The notes beneath the pieces were generated by a model that was not told the origin of the DNA, did no database searches, and saw only the letters and a list, made by a program, of their open reading frames with translations. From JASLQO01 sp002327525 (GTDB lineage Bacteria; Pseudomonadota; Gammaproteobacteria; Pseudomonadales; Azotimanducaceae), in NCBI GenBank assembly GCA_030744435.1, contig JASLQO010000013.1, forward strand, positions 1 through 64,000: a stretch of 64,000 bases of DNA, given 5' to 3'. Position numbers and translations under genes: made by a program. The stretch's first letter is position 1; each line of letters starts with the position of its first letter. Of this stretch, positions 1 to 8,331 are shown in pieces.

Positions 1-169
1 TTGGCGAGAACACTACAATCGAGTCAAACCTCATAGTTCGCTCGACTACCAGCCCCCCGCTTTATTTGAAGAGCGGGTGGCTTAATACTGTGGATTTGTC
101 TCTTTCCAACCGGACAAGATGCAGGGGAAAGGTCAAAGGTATACGGGAGCTCGGGGCGGATGTTAGCAA

Positions 170-856
170 TCAGGATTGTGGCGTCATGCTGAGTTCTGTG
201 CCTTGCTGGTGTATGGCAACATGTTTGAGAAAGGACATCCCCAACAAGATGTGATTGGGGTAGTTGCCCTCCAGGACGGCTGCCTGAACGTTGGCCACCC
301 GGATTCCGTCGATATCGATTTCGTCCAGCATCACCTCGTAGTAGGACATCGCACCACTGGCCGTCTGCCCGATACGCTTGCGCGCCCCGACCATATCTAT
401 GCCGAGGGCGGCGGCATCGCGTGAACTCATGGCGACCATCGATGCGCCTGTATCCACGAGTAACGGCCGTTGCTGGCCATTGATTCGGCCTTCGACCACG
501 AAACGTCCCCCAGGATCGCGCGTAATGGTCACTTTGGAGGGCACGGATGGCCTATGGGTGTCTTCACCCGATGGTCTGGCAGAGAGGCTGCCCCCGATAC
601 GCCCGGACAGCCCGAGTGTCAATGTCTGACCCCCGTAGTCGATGACTGCCTCATGCGCGTTGGCGCTGACGAGGTGAATGCCGTCTTTGGCTGACCCGCC
701 GCTCTGGAAGACGTGCTGACGTCCGTTGACACTCATGAATGCACGGTCTTTGGACAAACCCAGAACCTCGATGTGCAGACCATCGGGGGGCGTTCCAAGC
801 GCGTTGGGTACATAGAGCACCAGATATAGCAACAACGTCGTGGCGTACTGCTTCAC
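170..856 (-). CDS. Exported retropepsin-like aspartic protease
   Basis: A 228-residue protein with a hydrophobic signal peptide (residues 1 to about 21). Its C-terminal half carries a single-lobe aspartic protease domain. The catalytic motif DTGAS is at residues 135-139, and a late ILLGMSFL segment matches the end of the retropepsin-like clan AA fold. Proteins of this kind work as homodimers and are thought to act in the periplasm; the substrate cannot be told. The N-terminal ~100 residues match nothing I recognise. It is transcribed alone, away from the pseudopilin remnant. The family call is firm, the role unknown. Confidence 0.85.
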   Translation of the reverse strand: MKQYATTLLLYLVLYVPNALGTPPDGLHIEVLGLSKDRAFMSVNGRQHVFQSGGSAKDGIHLVSANAHEAVIDYGGQTLTLGLSGRIGGSLSARPSGEDTHRPSVPSKVTITRDPGGRFVVEGRINGQQRPLLVDTGASMVAMSSRDAAALGIDMVGARKRIGQTASGAMSYYEVMLDEIDIDGIRVANVQAAVLEGNYPNHILLGMSFLKHVAIHQQGTELSMTPQS

Positions 857-1242
857 TCGCTGCGTCTTTGCTGCATGTCTTTCAGGAGTAATTGTAGGGT
901 TTCGAAAGGCAATTTTCCCTGTGTCGAAGATAACAGTCTGACAGGCATGGAGGAGGCGATCTGTTGATGGCTCCGGTGGCCGAAATCATCAGCTGCGGCT
1001 TACGTTGTCTTGTTTGCGATCCAGTTCACACTTCGTGTGGTAGTTTGTGGCAACAACATGGAAGCACGGTTTTGTATGTAGTGTGATCGGCCTATCGTTC
1101 CCCAGTGCGTCGGAAGAGCCTGTGGGCTCGTGTAAGTGGATGACCTAACTTATGGCTCGCTTCTGATGCCGGTTGCCGGAAATACCCCGACGCTGGTCTG
1201 AAACGAGTGCCAACCACCCCTCGGTACAGGGATGATCGGGGC
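857..1242. other. Intergenic, no gene recognised
   Basis: About 390 bases between the divergent protease gene and the pseudopilin remnant. The open frames here are short and resemble no family. It presumably holds the promoters for both neighbours. No terminator hairpin or repeat was noticed. Confidence 0.5.
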
Positions 1243-1641
1243 ATGGACAAAGGCAGTAACAAAGTCCGCGGATTTACGCTCGTTGAGCTGATGATCGTGA
1301 CCACGGTCATCGTGATCCTGATGTCGACAGCGCCAAGCTTCGTGACGATCGTCAAGAACAATCGACAGACCCTCCAGATCAACTCTCTGCTCCTCGCCCT
1401 GACGGCCGCTCGCGACGAAGCAATCAAGCGCAACGGACTGGTGTCTGTCTGCTAGACCGGTGATGGCGCTGAGTGCAGCGATGCCGGATGGGGCATCGGA
1501 TGGATGGTGTTCGTGGATGAGGAGACCGAGAGTCAGCTGGACGACGACGACACGGTGCTGCAGGTATTTCCCGCGGTGAACGAGGACACCACGCTCACCA
1601 CCAACAGCCTAGGTGTGCAGGCGCCGGCCGAGTGCTGGTAG
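1243..1641 (+). pseudogene. GspH/FimT-type pseudopilin, amber stop and 3' truncation
   Basis: The start encodes a type IV prepilin leader with the peptidase site G|FTLVEL, the conserved Glu at position +5 and a hydrophobic helix. This is typical of minor pseudopilins of the GspH/FimT group, which prime pilus or type II secretion pseudopilus assembly. Translation stops at an in-frame TAG (1453-1455) after about 70 residues. The same frame then continues with family-like sequence (GWGIGWMVFVDEE) to a TAG at 1639-1641. Even with readthrough the protein (about 132 residues) lacks the usual C-terminal beta strands. No other pilus genes lie nearby. Confidence 0.75.
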
Positions 1642-1643
1642 CA

Positions 1644-2351
1644 CTAGCCTGCGCAGGAGACCGCGCAGCGATGCGCGTTGTCCGGGGTGTTGTCGAGACT
1701 CAGATTGGTGGTCATTCTCGCCAGCGCTTTTCGGTGATTCAGCCAGGACCTGAACTCGGTTATGGTCTCTGAATCGTCTGGCTGCGAGGCCATCCAGTCT
1801 TCCATGGCCGTCATCAGCCTGGCGGCGAGTTCCTGGTCGACGCGAAACAGCTGCAGGTAGGCGTACTTCACCTGATAGAGATAACCGAGGTCGAGAAATG
1901 CCTCACCTCGTTGTTCAATCGCCTCCCAGAAGCGGGGATGAATGTCGAGTGCGAAGTTGTACGCTCCGATGGCTTTCTCTAAATCACCCGTCATCTGGAG
2001 CGCGTAACCCATCTCGTAGGCAGCCTTGTAGTGCCGGGTAAATTTGCGTAGAGCGTCGCGATAGTTCTCGATGGACTTTGCATACTCCTTGTTTGCCTTG
2101 GTGATGTACTTGTCTCGTGTCTTCTCGTTGTTCGCTCTCTCTGCCTTCGCTTCGTGGTTCAACGCCTTTCCCTTATGCCTCAGACCCGCCTGGTAGTGGC
2201 GCTCGGCGGCCGCTTCCGGTGAGCGCAGGGCAGACCTGGTGGGCGGCGGCAGATAGCCGTCGCTCGCGGCGTGCGCGGTGCTCTCGGCCATACCCAGAAT
2301 CAGGCAGAAAGCCATCAGGAACAGACGTAGTCGAACGGTCATGGTACTCAC
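1644..2351 (-). CDS. Exported tetratricopeptide-repeat protein
   Basis: A 235-residue protein with a signal peptide ending near residue 28 (hydrophobic core LFLMAFCLILGMA, then an AHA-type cleavage site). A charged helical segment rich in Lys, Glu and Ala follows. Two to three TPR-like helix pairs cover about residues 85-170, with the pattern YKAAYEMGYALQMTGDLEKAIGAYNFAL. TPR proteins in the periplasm act as protein-interaction scaffolds; the partner is unknown. An ATG three codons downstream (2342) is an equally good start. The gene converges on the pseudopilin remnant with a 2-base gap. Confidence 0.75.
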   Translation of the reverse strand: MSTMTVRLRLFLMAFCLILGMAESTAHAASDGYLPPPTRSALRSPEAAAERHYQAGLRHKGKALNHEAKAERANNEKTRDKYITKANKEYAKSIENYRDALRKFTRHYKAAYEMGYALQMTGDLEKAIGAYNFALDIHPRFWEAIEQRGEAFLDLGYLYQVKYAYLQLFRVDQELAARLMTAMEDWMASQPDDSETITEFRSWLNHRKALARMTTNLSLDNTPDNAHRCAVSCAG

Positions 2352-2502
2352 CGATTCCGGTTGCAGGATTAGCCTAGTTTAGCGCGCTGTGACGTTCAGG
2401 AAACGGGGGTGATCGGACGAGGTGATTGAGGAATCGCCGTGCACATTGGGATAGCATGCGCGGCCAGCAAGGGCTTGGCCGGGATAAGGTCAGGAGTAGT
2501 TC

Positions 2503-3660
2503 ATGAGTGAAAAAGAACGGCTCGGGTTTGAAACCTGTGCGATACACACAGGACAGCAACCGGAACGTGAGACCGGAGCGGTGGTGACGCCCGTACACCT
2601 GACATCGACCTACGTCCACGATGCACCGGGGGCTCATCGGGGCTATGAGTACACGCGCTCGGGCAATCCTACGCGGACGGCGTTCGAGGAGTGTCTCGCG
2701 AGCCTGGAGCGAGGCAGCCGGGGGTTTGCCTTCGCCTCGGGTACACAGGCGAGTGCGACGCTCATGCAACTGCTGAAGGTCGGCGATCACGTCGTGTGCT
2801 GTGACGACATGTACGGTGGCACCCACCGCATGTTCGAGCAGGTGTATACCCGTTTCGGACTTTCCTTCTCCTATGCCGACCTCACTGATCCGGCGTGCTT
2901 CGATGAGTTCGTGCGAGACGAGACCGCCATGGTGTGGCTGGAGTCGCCGTCCAACCCGCTGATGAAGCTGGTGGACATCACGGCAATTGCCGAACGTGCC
3001 AGGGCTCGCGGGGTGCTGGTGGTGGTCGACAACACGTTTCTGAGTCCGTACTTTCAGCAGCCGCTCGCGCTCGGTGCAGACCTGGTAATGCATTCGACGA
3101 CCAAATACATCGGCGGGCACAGCGACCTGGTGGGTGGTGCGGTGGTTGCGAAGAACGAGGAGCTCGCGGAGCGGGTGGCGTTCTTGAGCAATGCTACCGG
3201 CGGCGCGCAGAGTCCTTTCGATGCTTACTTGTGTCTGCGCAGCTTGAAGACGCTTGCGGTGCGCATGCAGGCGCATGAACGCAGCGCCACCGCCATCGCG
3301 CGTTATTTGTGCTCACATCCCGGGGTCAAGCGCGTCTACTACCCAGGCTTGCCCGAGCATCCGCAATTCGAGCTCGCGATGCGTCAGAGCTCGGGTCATG
3401 GCGGCACGCTCTCGTTCGAGATGGACGCGGATCTCGAGGAGATATGCCGCGCGCTGAGCCGTTTTGAGCTGTTCACGCTGGCCGAGAGCCTGGGGGGGGT
3501 GGAATCGCTGGTGGAACATCCCGGACTCATGACGCACGCCAGCATGCCGGCTGAGCTGCGCGAATCGGTGGGCATCGGCGATGGCCTCGTGCGCATGTCG
3601 GTGGGATTGGAGACGCTGGATGACCTGATTGCCGACATAGATCAGGCGCTTGCCGGTTAG
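2503..3660 (+). CDS. Cystathionine gamma-synthase/lyase family PLP enzyme
   Basis: A 385-residue, full-length member of the Cys/Met metabolism PLP family. The N-terminal ETCAIHTGQ and YEYTRSGNPTR motifs are canonical. The Schiff-base lysine is K201 in HSTTKYIGGHSD, and the C-terminal ESLGGVESL...MTHA motif that binds substrate carboxylate is intact. These enzymes act in the cytoplasm in transsulfuration, making or cleaving cystathionine. Sequence alone does not cleanly separate cystathionine gamma-synthase, beta-lyase and gamma-lyase. The gene stands alone and ends in TAG right after a canonical C-terminus, which shows TAG is a genuine stop in this genome. Confidence 0.9.
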   Translation: MSEKERLGFETCAIHTGQQPERETGAVVTPVHLTSTYVHDAPGAHRGYEYTRSGNPTRTAFEECLASLERGSRGFAFASGTQASATLMQLLKVGDHVVCCDDMYGGTHRMFEQVYTRFGLSFSYADLTDPACFDEFVRDETAMVWLESPSNPLMKLVDITAIAERARARGVLVVVDNTFLSPYFQQPLALGADLVMHSTTKYIGGHSDLVGGAVVAKNEELAERVAFLSNATGGAQSPFDAYLCLRSLKTLAVRMQAHERSATAIARYLCSHPGVKRVYYPGLPEHPQFELAMRQSSGHGGTLSFEMDADLEEICRALSRFELFTLAESLGGVESLVEHPGLMTHASMPAELRESVGIGDGLVRMSVGLETLDDLIADIDQALAG

Positions 3661-3760
3661 ACCGGCCACGCCGCGCATCAATCAGAGCTCCCCTGGACAC
3701 CTCGCTGCCCTTCGCTATCATGGCGCGCCTTTCAAATGGTACGGCAAAGAAGGGACAGGG

Positions 3761-4768
3761 ATGGTGGTGAAGACAGGGCTAACACGCATGGTGTTCGGCT
3801 TGCTGTTGGTGTGGGCGATTCCAGCGGCGGCGGATGGTATCGAGCTTGTCAACGGAGACCGCATTACGGGTAGCATCGGCAAGATCGCGGGCGGGAAGCT
3901 ATACATAACACCCGCGTACGCGGGTGAGTTTGCGGTGGATGTCGATCAGGTGCGCTCGGTCGAATCGTCAGACGAGTTCCAATTCACACTGAGCGACCAA
4001 TCCGTCGTCGATGGACGCATCGGTGTCGAGGGCGAGCAGAGCGTCATCGTAACGGATACCGGCACGCGGCCCATCGACCTGGCCACGGTGCAAGAGATGG
4101 GTATACGGCGCGCGCATTTCGAGTGGAACGTGGTTTCCGATCTCGCCGCCGACGTCTCGAGGGGTAATTCCGATGCGGAGACCTTCCGTTGGCACACTCG
4201 CGGCTTTGCCCGATTGGGCGATCACCGTCATACCCTCGAGTTCACCCTGGACCGCAAGAAAGCCGACGGTGTTACCAGCAAGGAAGAAGACGATTTTCGC
4301 TACCGTTACAACTGGTCATTTGACGATGACTGGTCGCTATACGCTCTGCTCGGTTGGCAGAAAGATCCGATCCGCGAACTCGAACGGCGCATCACGGCCG
4401 GTGGCGGACTCGGCTATGATGTGTGGGATTCGGGATCACGCGCGTGGCACATGGGGCTTGGTCTCGACTTCATCGACGAGGAGATCGGGGGTCAATCGCA
4501 GGAGCCGGTGGCGGCGCACTTTCTCACACGTTTTTCGAACGACCTGTTCGAGGGGGAGGTGAAGTTCTTCCACGAGAACGACATATATAGCTACGTGGCC
4601 GGACGCAACAATGTCGCCATCGAGACACGAACCGGTTTCTCGTACGCGCTCACCAACGAAGTCGCGGCCAAAGTGCAGGTCAACTACGACTACGAGACGG
4701 ATCCCGCGAGTGGTGCTGAGAACGATGACCTCCAGTACCTCGTCGGCGTGAGCATAACGCTCGACTGA
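3761..4768 (+). CDS. DUF481 outer-membrane beta-barrel protein
   Basis: The ATG at 3761 is chosen because it follows an AGGGACAGGG ribosome-binding stretch and begins a clear signal peptide (LLLVWAIPAAADG). The mature N-terminus has the short beta domain ELVNGDRITGSI seen before many DUF481 barrels. Alternating aromatic/polar strands follow (RYRYNWSFDDDWSLYALLGWQKD) and the chain ends in the family's terminal strand pattern QYLVGVSITLD. DUF481 (YdiY-like) proteins are predicted outer-membrane barrels, some salt-induced; function is unclear. It leads a run of four same-strand genes, 6 bases before the next start. Confidence 0.85.
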   Translation: MVVKTGLTRMVFGLLLVWAIPAAADGIELVNGDRITGSIGKIAGGKLYITPAYAGEFAVDVDQVRSVESSDEFQFTLSDQSVVDGRIGVEGEQSVIVTDTGTRPIDLATVQEMGIRRAHFEWNVVSDLAADVSRGNSDAETFRWHTRGFARLGDHRHTLEFTLDRKKADGVTSKEEDDFRYRYNWSFDDDWSLYALLGWQKDPIRELERRITAGGGLGYDVWDSGSRAWHMGLGLDFIDEEIGGQSQEPVAAHFLTRFSNDLFEGEVKFFHENDIYSYVAGRNNVAIETRTGFSYALTNEVAAKVQVNYDYETDPASGAENDDLQYLVGVSITLD

Positions 4769-4774
4769 ATCGCA

Positions 4775-5200
4775 GTGACCGACGTGTACGACAGCCTGGA
4801 TCATCATTTGAAGGGTGCGGGATCCTTCGAACGGGCTGCCGTCCCGCCCGGTATCTACCTGGCGTGGTGCATCAACATGGGGCTTGAGAGCCGGATGTTG
4901 CATGAGCGTGACCAACAAGCGGTGCTGCGCGTGCGCTACAGAGAACTCAAAGGCAGTGAGTTTCTGGTATCGGTTTGCGGTGGCGTGCTGGATGCATCGT
5001 TGTTGAGCGATGCGGGCAGGCGCTTCACGCGGACCCACTATCAAGCCTATCTCGATGCGCTTCAGGCTCTCGCTCCTGACGAATGCGTATACGATTATGA
5101 CGATGATTGGGCTCTTTACGAGCGGATGGCGTCTTTCTTGACGCGACAGTACATGGGCGGTGGTTCGCAGAAGAGGCGGTGGTGGCGTTTCTGGCGGTGA
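4775..5200 (+). CDS. DUF7832-like small cytoplasmic protein
   Basis: A 141-residue protein starting with GTG, 6 bases after the DUF481 stop. The N-terminal half resembles the DUF7832 pattern of a YD...HH/WH start followed by I(Y/F)LAWCI..GL, and includes acidic and aromatic positions such as YDYDDDW. The last ten residues are strongly basic and aromatic (KRRWWRFWR), an odd tail that could contact membrane or nucleic acid. The domain has no established function. Its stop overlaps the next start in GTGA, so translation is probably coupled to the DUF427 gene. Confidence 0.6.
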   Translation: MTDVYDSLDHHLKGAGSFERAAVPPGIYLAWCINMGLESRMLHERDQQAVLRVRYRELKGSEFLVSVCGGVLDASLLSDAGRRFTRTHYQAYLDALQALAPDECVYDYDDDWALYERMASFLTRQYMGGGSQKRRWWRFWR

Positions 5201-5727
5201 GCGCGGACACGCTGGCAGCGAGAGCGCGGTGGCGCTATCGCGGCGAGCATCGGCCGTCGTTTGCGGAGTTCCCGGACGATGGCCAGCGCTCGGTGTGGGA
5301 TTTTCCTCGCCCGCCGCGTATCGAGCCGGTAGCTCGGCATGTGAGGGTAGAAGCCGATGGGATCATGTTCGCCTCGAGCAGGCGCGCGGTGCGGGTCTGT
5401 GAGACCGCCGGTGCACCGACCTACTACGTACCCCCGCAGGATCTGTGCGTGCCATTGGCAAGCTCGGGGCAGACGAGTATTTGTGAGTGGAAGGGACTGG
5501 CCGAGACTCTGGATCACGGAGATCTCACCGCCGTGGGCTGGCGCTACGTACAGTGTTTCGAAGAGTATGCGGCCCTCCACGGATGGGTTTCGTTCTACCC
5601 CGCAGTGGTGTGTTGTTTCCTTTCGGACGAACGGGCACGAGCGCAGGGTGGCGGATACTATGGCGGCTGGGTGACGGATGACCTGAGCGGGCCCATCAAG
5701 GGAGCGCCGGGGACCGAAGATTGGTGA
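5197..5727 (+). CDS. DUF427 domain protein
   Basis: A DUF427 protein with the signature SVWDFPRPPRIEP and the core YYVPPQDLCVPL, CEWKGLAETLD and FYP positions typical of the compact beta-sandwich. The frame is open further upstream, but GTG at 5197 overlaps the preceding stop as GTGA. That start leaves 176 residues, close to the length of the longer DUF427 class. Biochemical function is unknown, though a substrate pocket has been suggested for the fold. It sits in a coupled operon with DUF7832 and GNAT genes. Confidence 0.8.
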   Translation: MSADTLAARARWRYRGEHRPSFAEFPDDGQRSVWDFPRPPRIEPVARHVRVEADGIMFASSRRAVRVCETAGAPTYYVPPQDLCVPLASSGQTSICEWKGLAETLDHGDLTAVGWRYVQCFEEYAALHGWVSFYPAVVCCFLSDERARAQGGGYYGGWVTDDLSGPIKGAPGTEDW

Positions 5728-6122
5728 GTTTTTCGATGCGCGATGTGGAGATCTTCCGGCCCTATCCGGATGAGATGCCCTGGGAGCTTCTGTTTGAGGC
5801 CGATGCCGATGAAGAAGCCGTCAGGGAGTATGCGGAACCGGACCGGGTTCGCATCGCCAGGTTGGCAGGTTCGACCGTTGCCGCGTACGTGATTTCGGTC
5901 GTTGAACCCACCGTGTTTTCGATTCGCAGCCTCATCGTCGCCCGTCCATACCGCGGCGCAGGCCTCGGCCGATGGATGCTCGGACACGCCATCGGCATCT
6001 CGGAGTCGAAGGGAGGGCGTGAAATTGTCGCACCCGCTTGTGCCCGGACACGTCTGTTCGAACACAGCGGATTCGTCAGCGAAAGCGCTGGTGGTTGGCG
6101 GCTGGTGCTCACACCCGAGTGA
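5724..6122 (+). CDS. GNAT-family N-acetyltransferase
   Basis: A short acetyltransferase of about 132 residues. The acetyl-CoA pyrophosphate loop reads RPYRGAGLGRWML (family Q/RxxGxG/A), following the central strand IRSLIVA. A C-terminal CARTRLFEHSGF helix-strand completes the fold. Candidate starts are TTG 5721, GTG 5724 and ATG 5736; GTG 5724 gives the GTGA overlap used repeatedly in this genome. Substrate is unknown. Translation is likely coupled to the DUF427 gene. The gene converges on citrate synthase with a 12-base gap. Confidence 0.8.
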   Translation: MSFSMRDVEIFRPYPDEMPWELLFEADADEEAVREYAEPDRVRIARLAGSTVAAYVISVVEPTVFSIRSLIVARPYRGAGLGRWMLGHAIGISESKGGREIVAPACARTRLFEHSGFVSESAGGWRLVLTPE

Positions 6123-6134
6123 AGCCGGCCCGAC

Positions 6135-7217
6135 TCACCGTCCGGGGCAGGGACCAACGTAGCGCACTGCAGGACGGATGAGGCGGTTGTCGATCCGGCT
6201 TTCCATGAAGTGGGCCACGTAGCCGAACACTCGCGCCATCGCGAAAGAAGTGGTGAAGAACCGCGTCGGCAGCCCGAGCGCCCGGAAGATGAGCCCCTTG
6301 TAGAATTCGATGTTGGCGTACAGTGCCCGATCTTTCTCCGCCATACGTTCGGTGAAGCGCTCCTCGATGGCTTTCAGCACCTCGAATGTGGCCTCGTGCT
6401 CTGTACCGCGTGTCAACTCGGCGGCCAGACGTTTCGCGTACTTGGCGCGAGGGTCGACAACCCGGTACTCGCGATGACCCATACCCATCACCCTGGCCTT
6501 CTCCGCTATGCAACGATCGACGAATGTGCGGGCTTGTTCGGGACTCGACAAGCCGTCGGCGGTTTCGAGTGCTGCCTGATCCGCTCCGCCGTGCAAGCGT
6601 CCATGCAGGGTGCCGATGGCGGCCGCCAACACATTTTCGACGGGTGCCAGCGTACTGGCGACGACGCGGCCTGCGAAGGTGCTGGCATTGAAACCATGTT
6701 CGATCTGCAGGATCTGCATGACCTCGAATGCCTCGCGTGCCACGCCTGAAACCGGCGCGCCGATCTGGGTGAGGAACCGTTCGATGTAGTTGGTGATGCC
6801 GGTCTCCAATGCGTCTTCGCGCATCAGGTACGTGGCAATGATCGCTGGCAGTTTCGCTGCGATGGTGAGCCCATGGCCTACCTCGCCGAAGGCATGGAAC
6901 ACATCACTGCGCTCCAGCACGGGGGTCATCGATTGCAGGACGTGCATAGGGTGGGTGGTGTCCGGCAGATTGAGAACGCTGGTGGCCTCCCAGCGGGAGA
7001 GGCTGCCCGCGGCGGCGAGTTCTGCCTCGAAATCCCTGCCCGGTTCGCCGGTGAGGACCCAGGCCGCCACTTCCGAGAACGGCCGCGTGACGAGATCGTC
7101 GACGCCGACACCTCGATAGCTCAGGTTTCCGCGCTCGCCGTCCACCAGCGAGATGGCGGTTTCGCCAACCTCCACGCCCTCCAGCCCCTTGTCGACCCTG
7201 ATGGTTTCGGTGCGCAT
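6135..7217 (-). CDS. Citrate/2-methylcitrate synthase-like protein
   Basis: A short (archaeal/Gram-positive style) citrate synthase of 360 residues. Conserved blocks include EHGFNASTFAGRVV, the active-site histidine in LHGRLHGGA, the second histidine in MGMGHREYR, and RLIRPAVRYVG near the C-terminus. The enzyme condenses acetyl-CoA (or propionyl-CoA) with oxaloacetate. ATG 7217 is preferred over 7277 because the extra 20 residues are unlike the family and GGGGAACGGG precedes it. The usual NVDFYS block reads NIEFYKG, putting Glu where the catalytic Asp is expected. It is divergent from a LysR gene, as in the Bacillus citA-citR pair. Confidence 0.8.
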   Translation of the reverse strand: MRTETIRVDKGLEGVEVGETAISLVDGERGNLSYRGVGVDDLVTRPFSEVAAWVLTGEPGRDFEAELAAAGSLSRWEATSVLNLPDTTHPMHVLQSMTPVLERSDVFHAFGEVGHGLTIAAKLPAIIATYLMREDALETGITNYIERFLTQIGAPVSGVAREAFEVMQILQIEHGFNASTFAGRVVASTLAPVENVLAAAIGTLHGRLHGGADQAALETADGLSSPEQARTFVDRCIAEKARVMGMGHREYRVVDPRAKYAKRLAAELTRGTEHEATFEVLKAIEERFTERMAEKDRALYANIEFYKGLIFRALGLPTRFFTTSFAMARVFGYVAHFMESRIDNRLIRPAVRYVGPCPGR

Positions 7218-7298
7218 CCCGTTCCCCGTCTTTTGAACAAGGCGCTCAGTGTGGTCAAGGTGAATCGAGACGCCCATCTGATTCGGCGAACGGAGCCA

Positions 7299-7340
7299 TT
7301 AGCCATGCTTATGCATTAGCACGGCTAATTGCCGCATAAG
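7299..7340. promoter_or_regulatory. Putative LysR operator between divergent genes
   Basis: The gap between the citrate synthase and LysR genes holds nested inverted repeats. TTAGCC (7299-7304) pairs with GGCTAA (7323-7328), and CTTATGC (7308-7314) pairs with GCATAAG (7334-7340). A near-palindrome GCTTATGCATTAGC lies at 7307-7320. LysR regulators usually bind such dyads next to their own divergent promoter. The assignment is inferred from position and symmetry only. Confidence 0.5.
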
Positions 7341-7384
7341 GTGGAGTGGCAGCGTGGATGTAGAGCGAATGCTACCCTTGCCCG

Positions 7385-8266
7385 ATGCAGATCGAACGCC
7401 ACGAAATTCGCGTATTCAGCGCGGTAGTCGAGGAAGGTGGATTCAGCCGCGCGGCGGACCGTCTGAACGTGTCGCAGTCGGCAGTGAGCCAGGCTGTCGC
7501 CAATCTGGAGCACAAGCTCGATACCGTTCTGATCGTGCGCGGCAGCAAGCCCGAACTGACGGAGGCGGGAAAGCGCCTGTTCAGCTTCACACGCACGGTG
7601 ATCAACGAGGAGTTGAATGCACTGGAGGACATCGACCAGATCCGGCAGGGCACGCTGTCCACGTTGTCGCTTGCGATGAACAGCATGTTCAATCGCTTCT
7701 TCGGGCGCGAACTGTTGCTCGAGTTCTGCGAACGCAATCCACTCACCCGCCTGAAGCTCGATGTGGCGCCCAGCCGGGAGATCGTCTACGGGGTGGACGA
7801 GGATCGCTGGGAGCTCGGCATCGGGCCGTTTCAGAGCCGCATGCCGGGACATTTCACGCAGCTGCCGTTCTTCAAGGAAGACCGGGTGCTGGTCGTGCAC
7901 GAACAACACCCGCGCCTTGAGGCTTTTCTCGCCAATCCGGAGTCAGAGCTCGCTCAGACCACGCTGCTCACCTCCTACCTCGATGACGCGACCAAACGGC
8001 CCGGTAACGCGCGCATCCGTAATCTGGTGGCCAGTGTGTGGGAGATCAGCCATCTGGACCTGCGCCTGGCGCTGCTGGAGGCGGGCATGGGGGTGACCTA
8101 CCTGTCGGATCGGGTAATGCGCGAAACAAAGGGGTTGCATCCGATCGAGGGACTCGAGATTTCTACCATGAAGCGCGACGTCGGGCTCTACTTCAAGAAA
8201 CACAAGGCCCTGTCGGAAGGGGCCAAGCGATTCGTGGCGATATGTCAGGCCCGTTTTGATCTCTGA
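7385..8266 (+). CDS. LysR-family transcriptional regulator
   Basis: A 293-residue LysR regulator. The winged helix-turn-helix spans residues 5-60, with FSRAADRLNVSQSAVSQAVANLE at its core. A long linker helix and a periplasmic-binding-like effector domain follow (residues about 90-290, including a VTYLSDRVM segment). It is divergent from citrate synthase across a 167-base region with dyad symmetry, so it most likely controls that gene and itself. The effector is unknown; by analogy with CitR or CcpC it could be citrate or a related acid. The stop is TGA at 8264. Confidence 0.9.
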   Translation: MQIERHEIRVFSAVVEEGGFSRAADRLNVSQSAVSQAVANLEHKLDTVLIVRGSKPELTEAGKRLFSFTRTVINEELNALEDIDQIRQGTLSTLSLAMNSMFNRFFGRELLLEFCERNPLTRLKLDVAPSREIVYGVDEDRWELGIGPFQSRMPGHFTQLPFFKEDRVLVVHEQHPRLEAFLANPESELAQTTLLTSYLDDATKRPGNARIRNLVASVWEISHLDLRLALLEAGMGVTYLSDRVMRETKGLHPIEGLEISTMKRDVGLYFKKHKALSEGAKRFVAICQARFDL

Positions 8267-8331
8267 GCCTGCCGCATGCCCGAGCACGCTATGTGGGGCT
8301 TTCTACGTCTACAAGTGTACCCGTCCCCTTT

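Noticed and set aside
1092..1433. A 113-codon minus-strand frame across the pseudopilin
   Set aside because: It reads antisense through the prepilin motif, is rich in Arg/Ser/Thr and has no recognisable domain.
2374..3276. A 300-codon minus-strand frame opposite the PLP enzyme
   Set aside because: It lies entirely within a conserved gene on the other strand, is Arg/His-rich and resembles no family; typical of GC-rich antisense frames.
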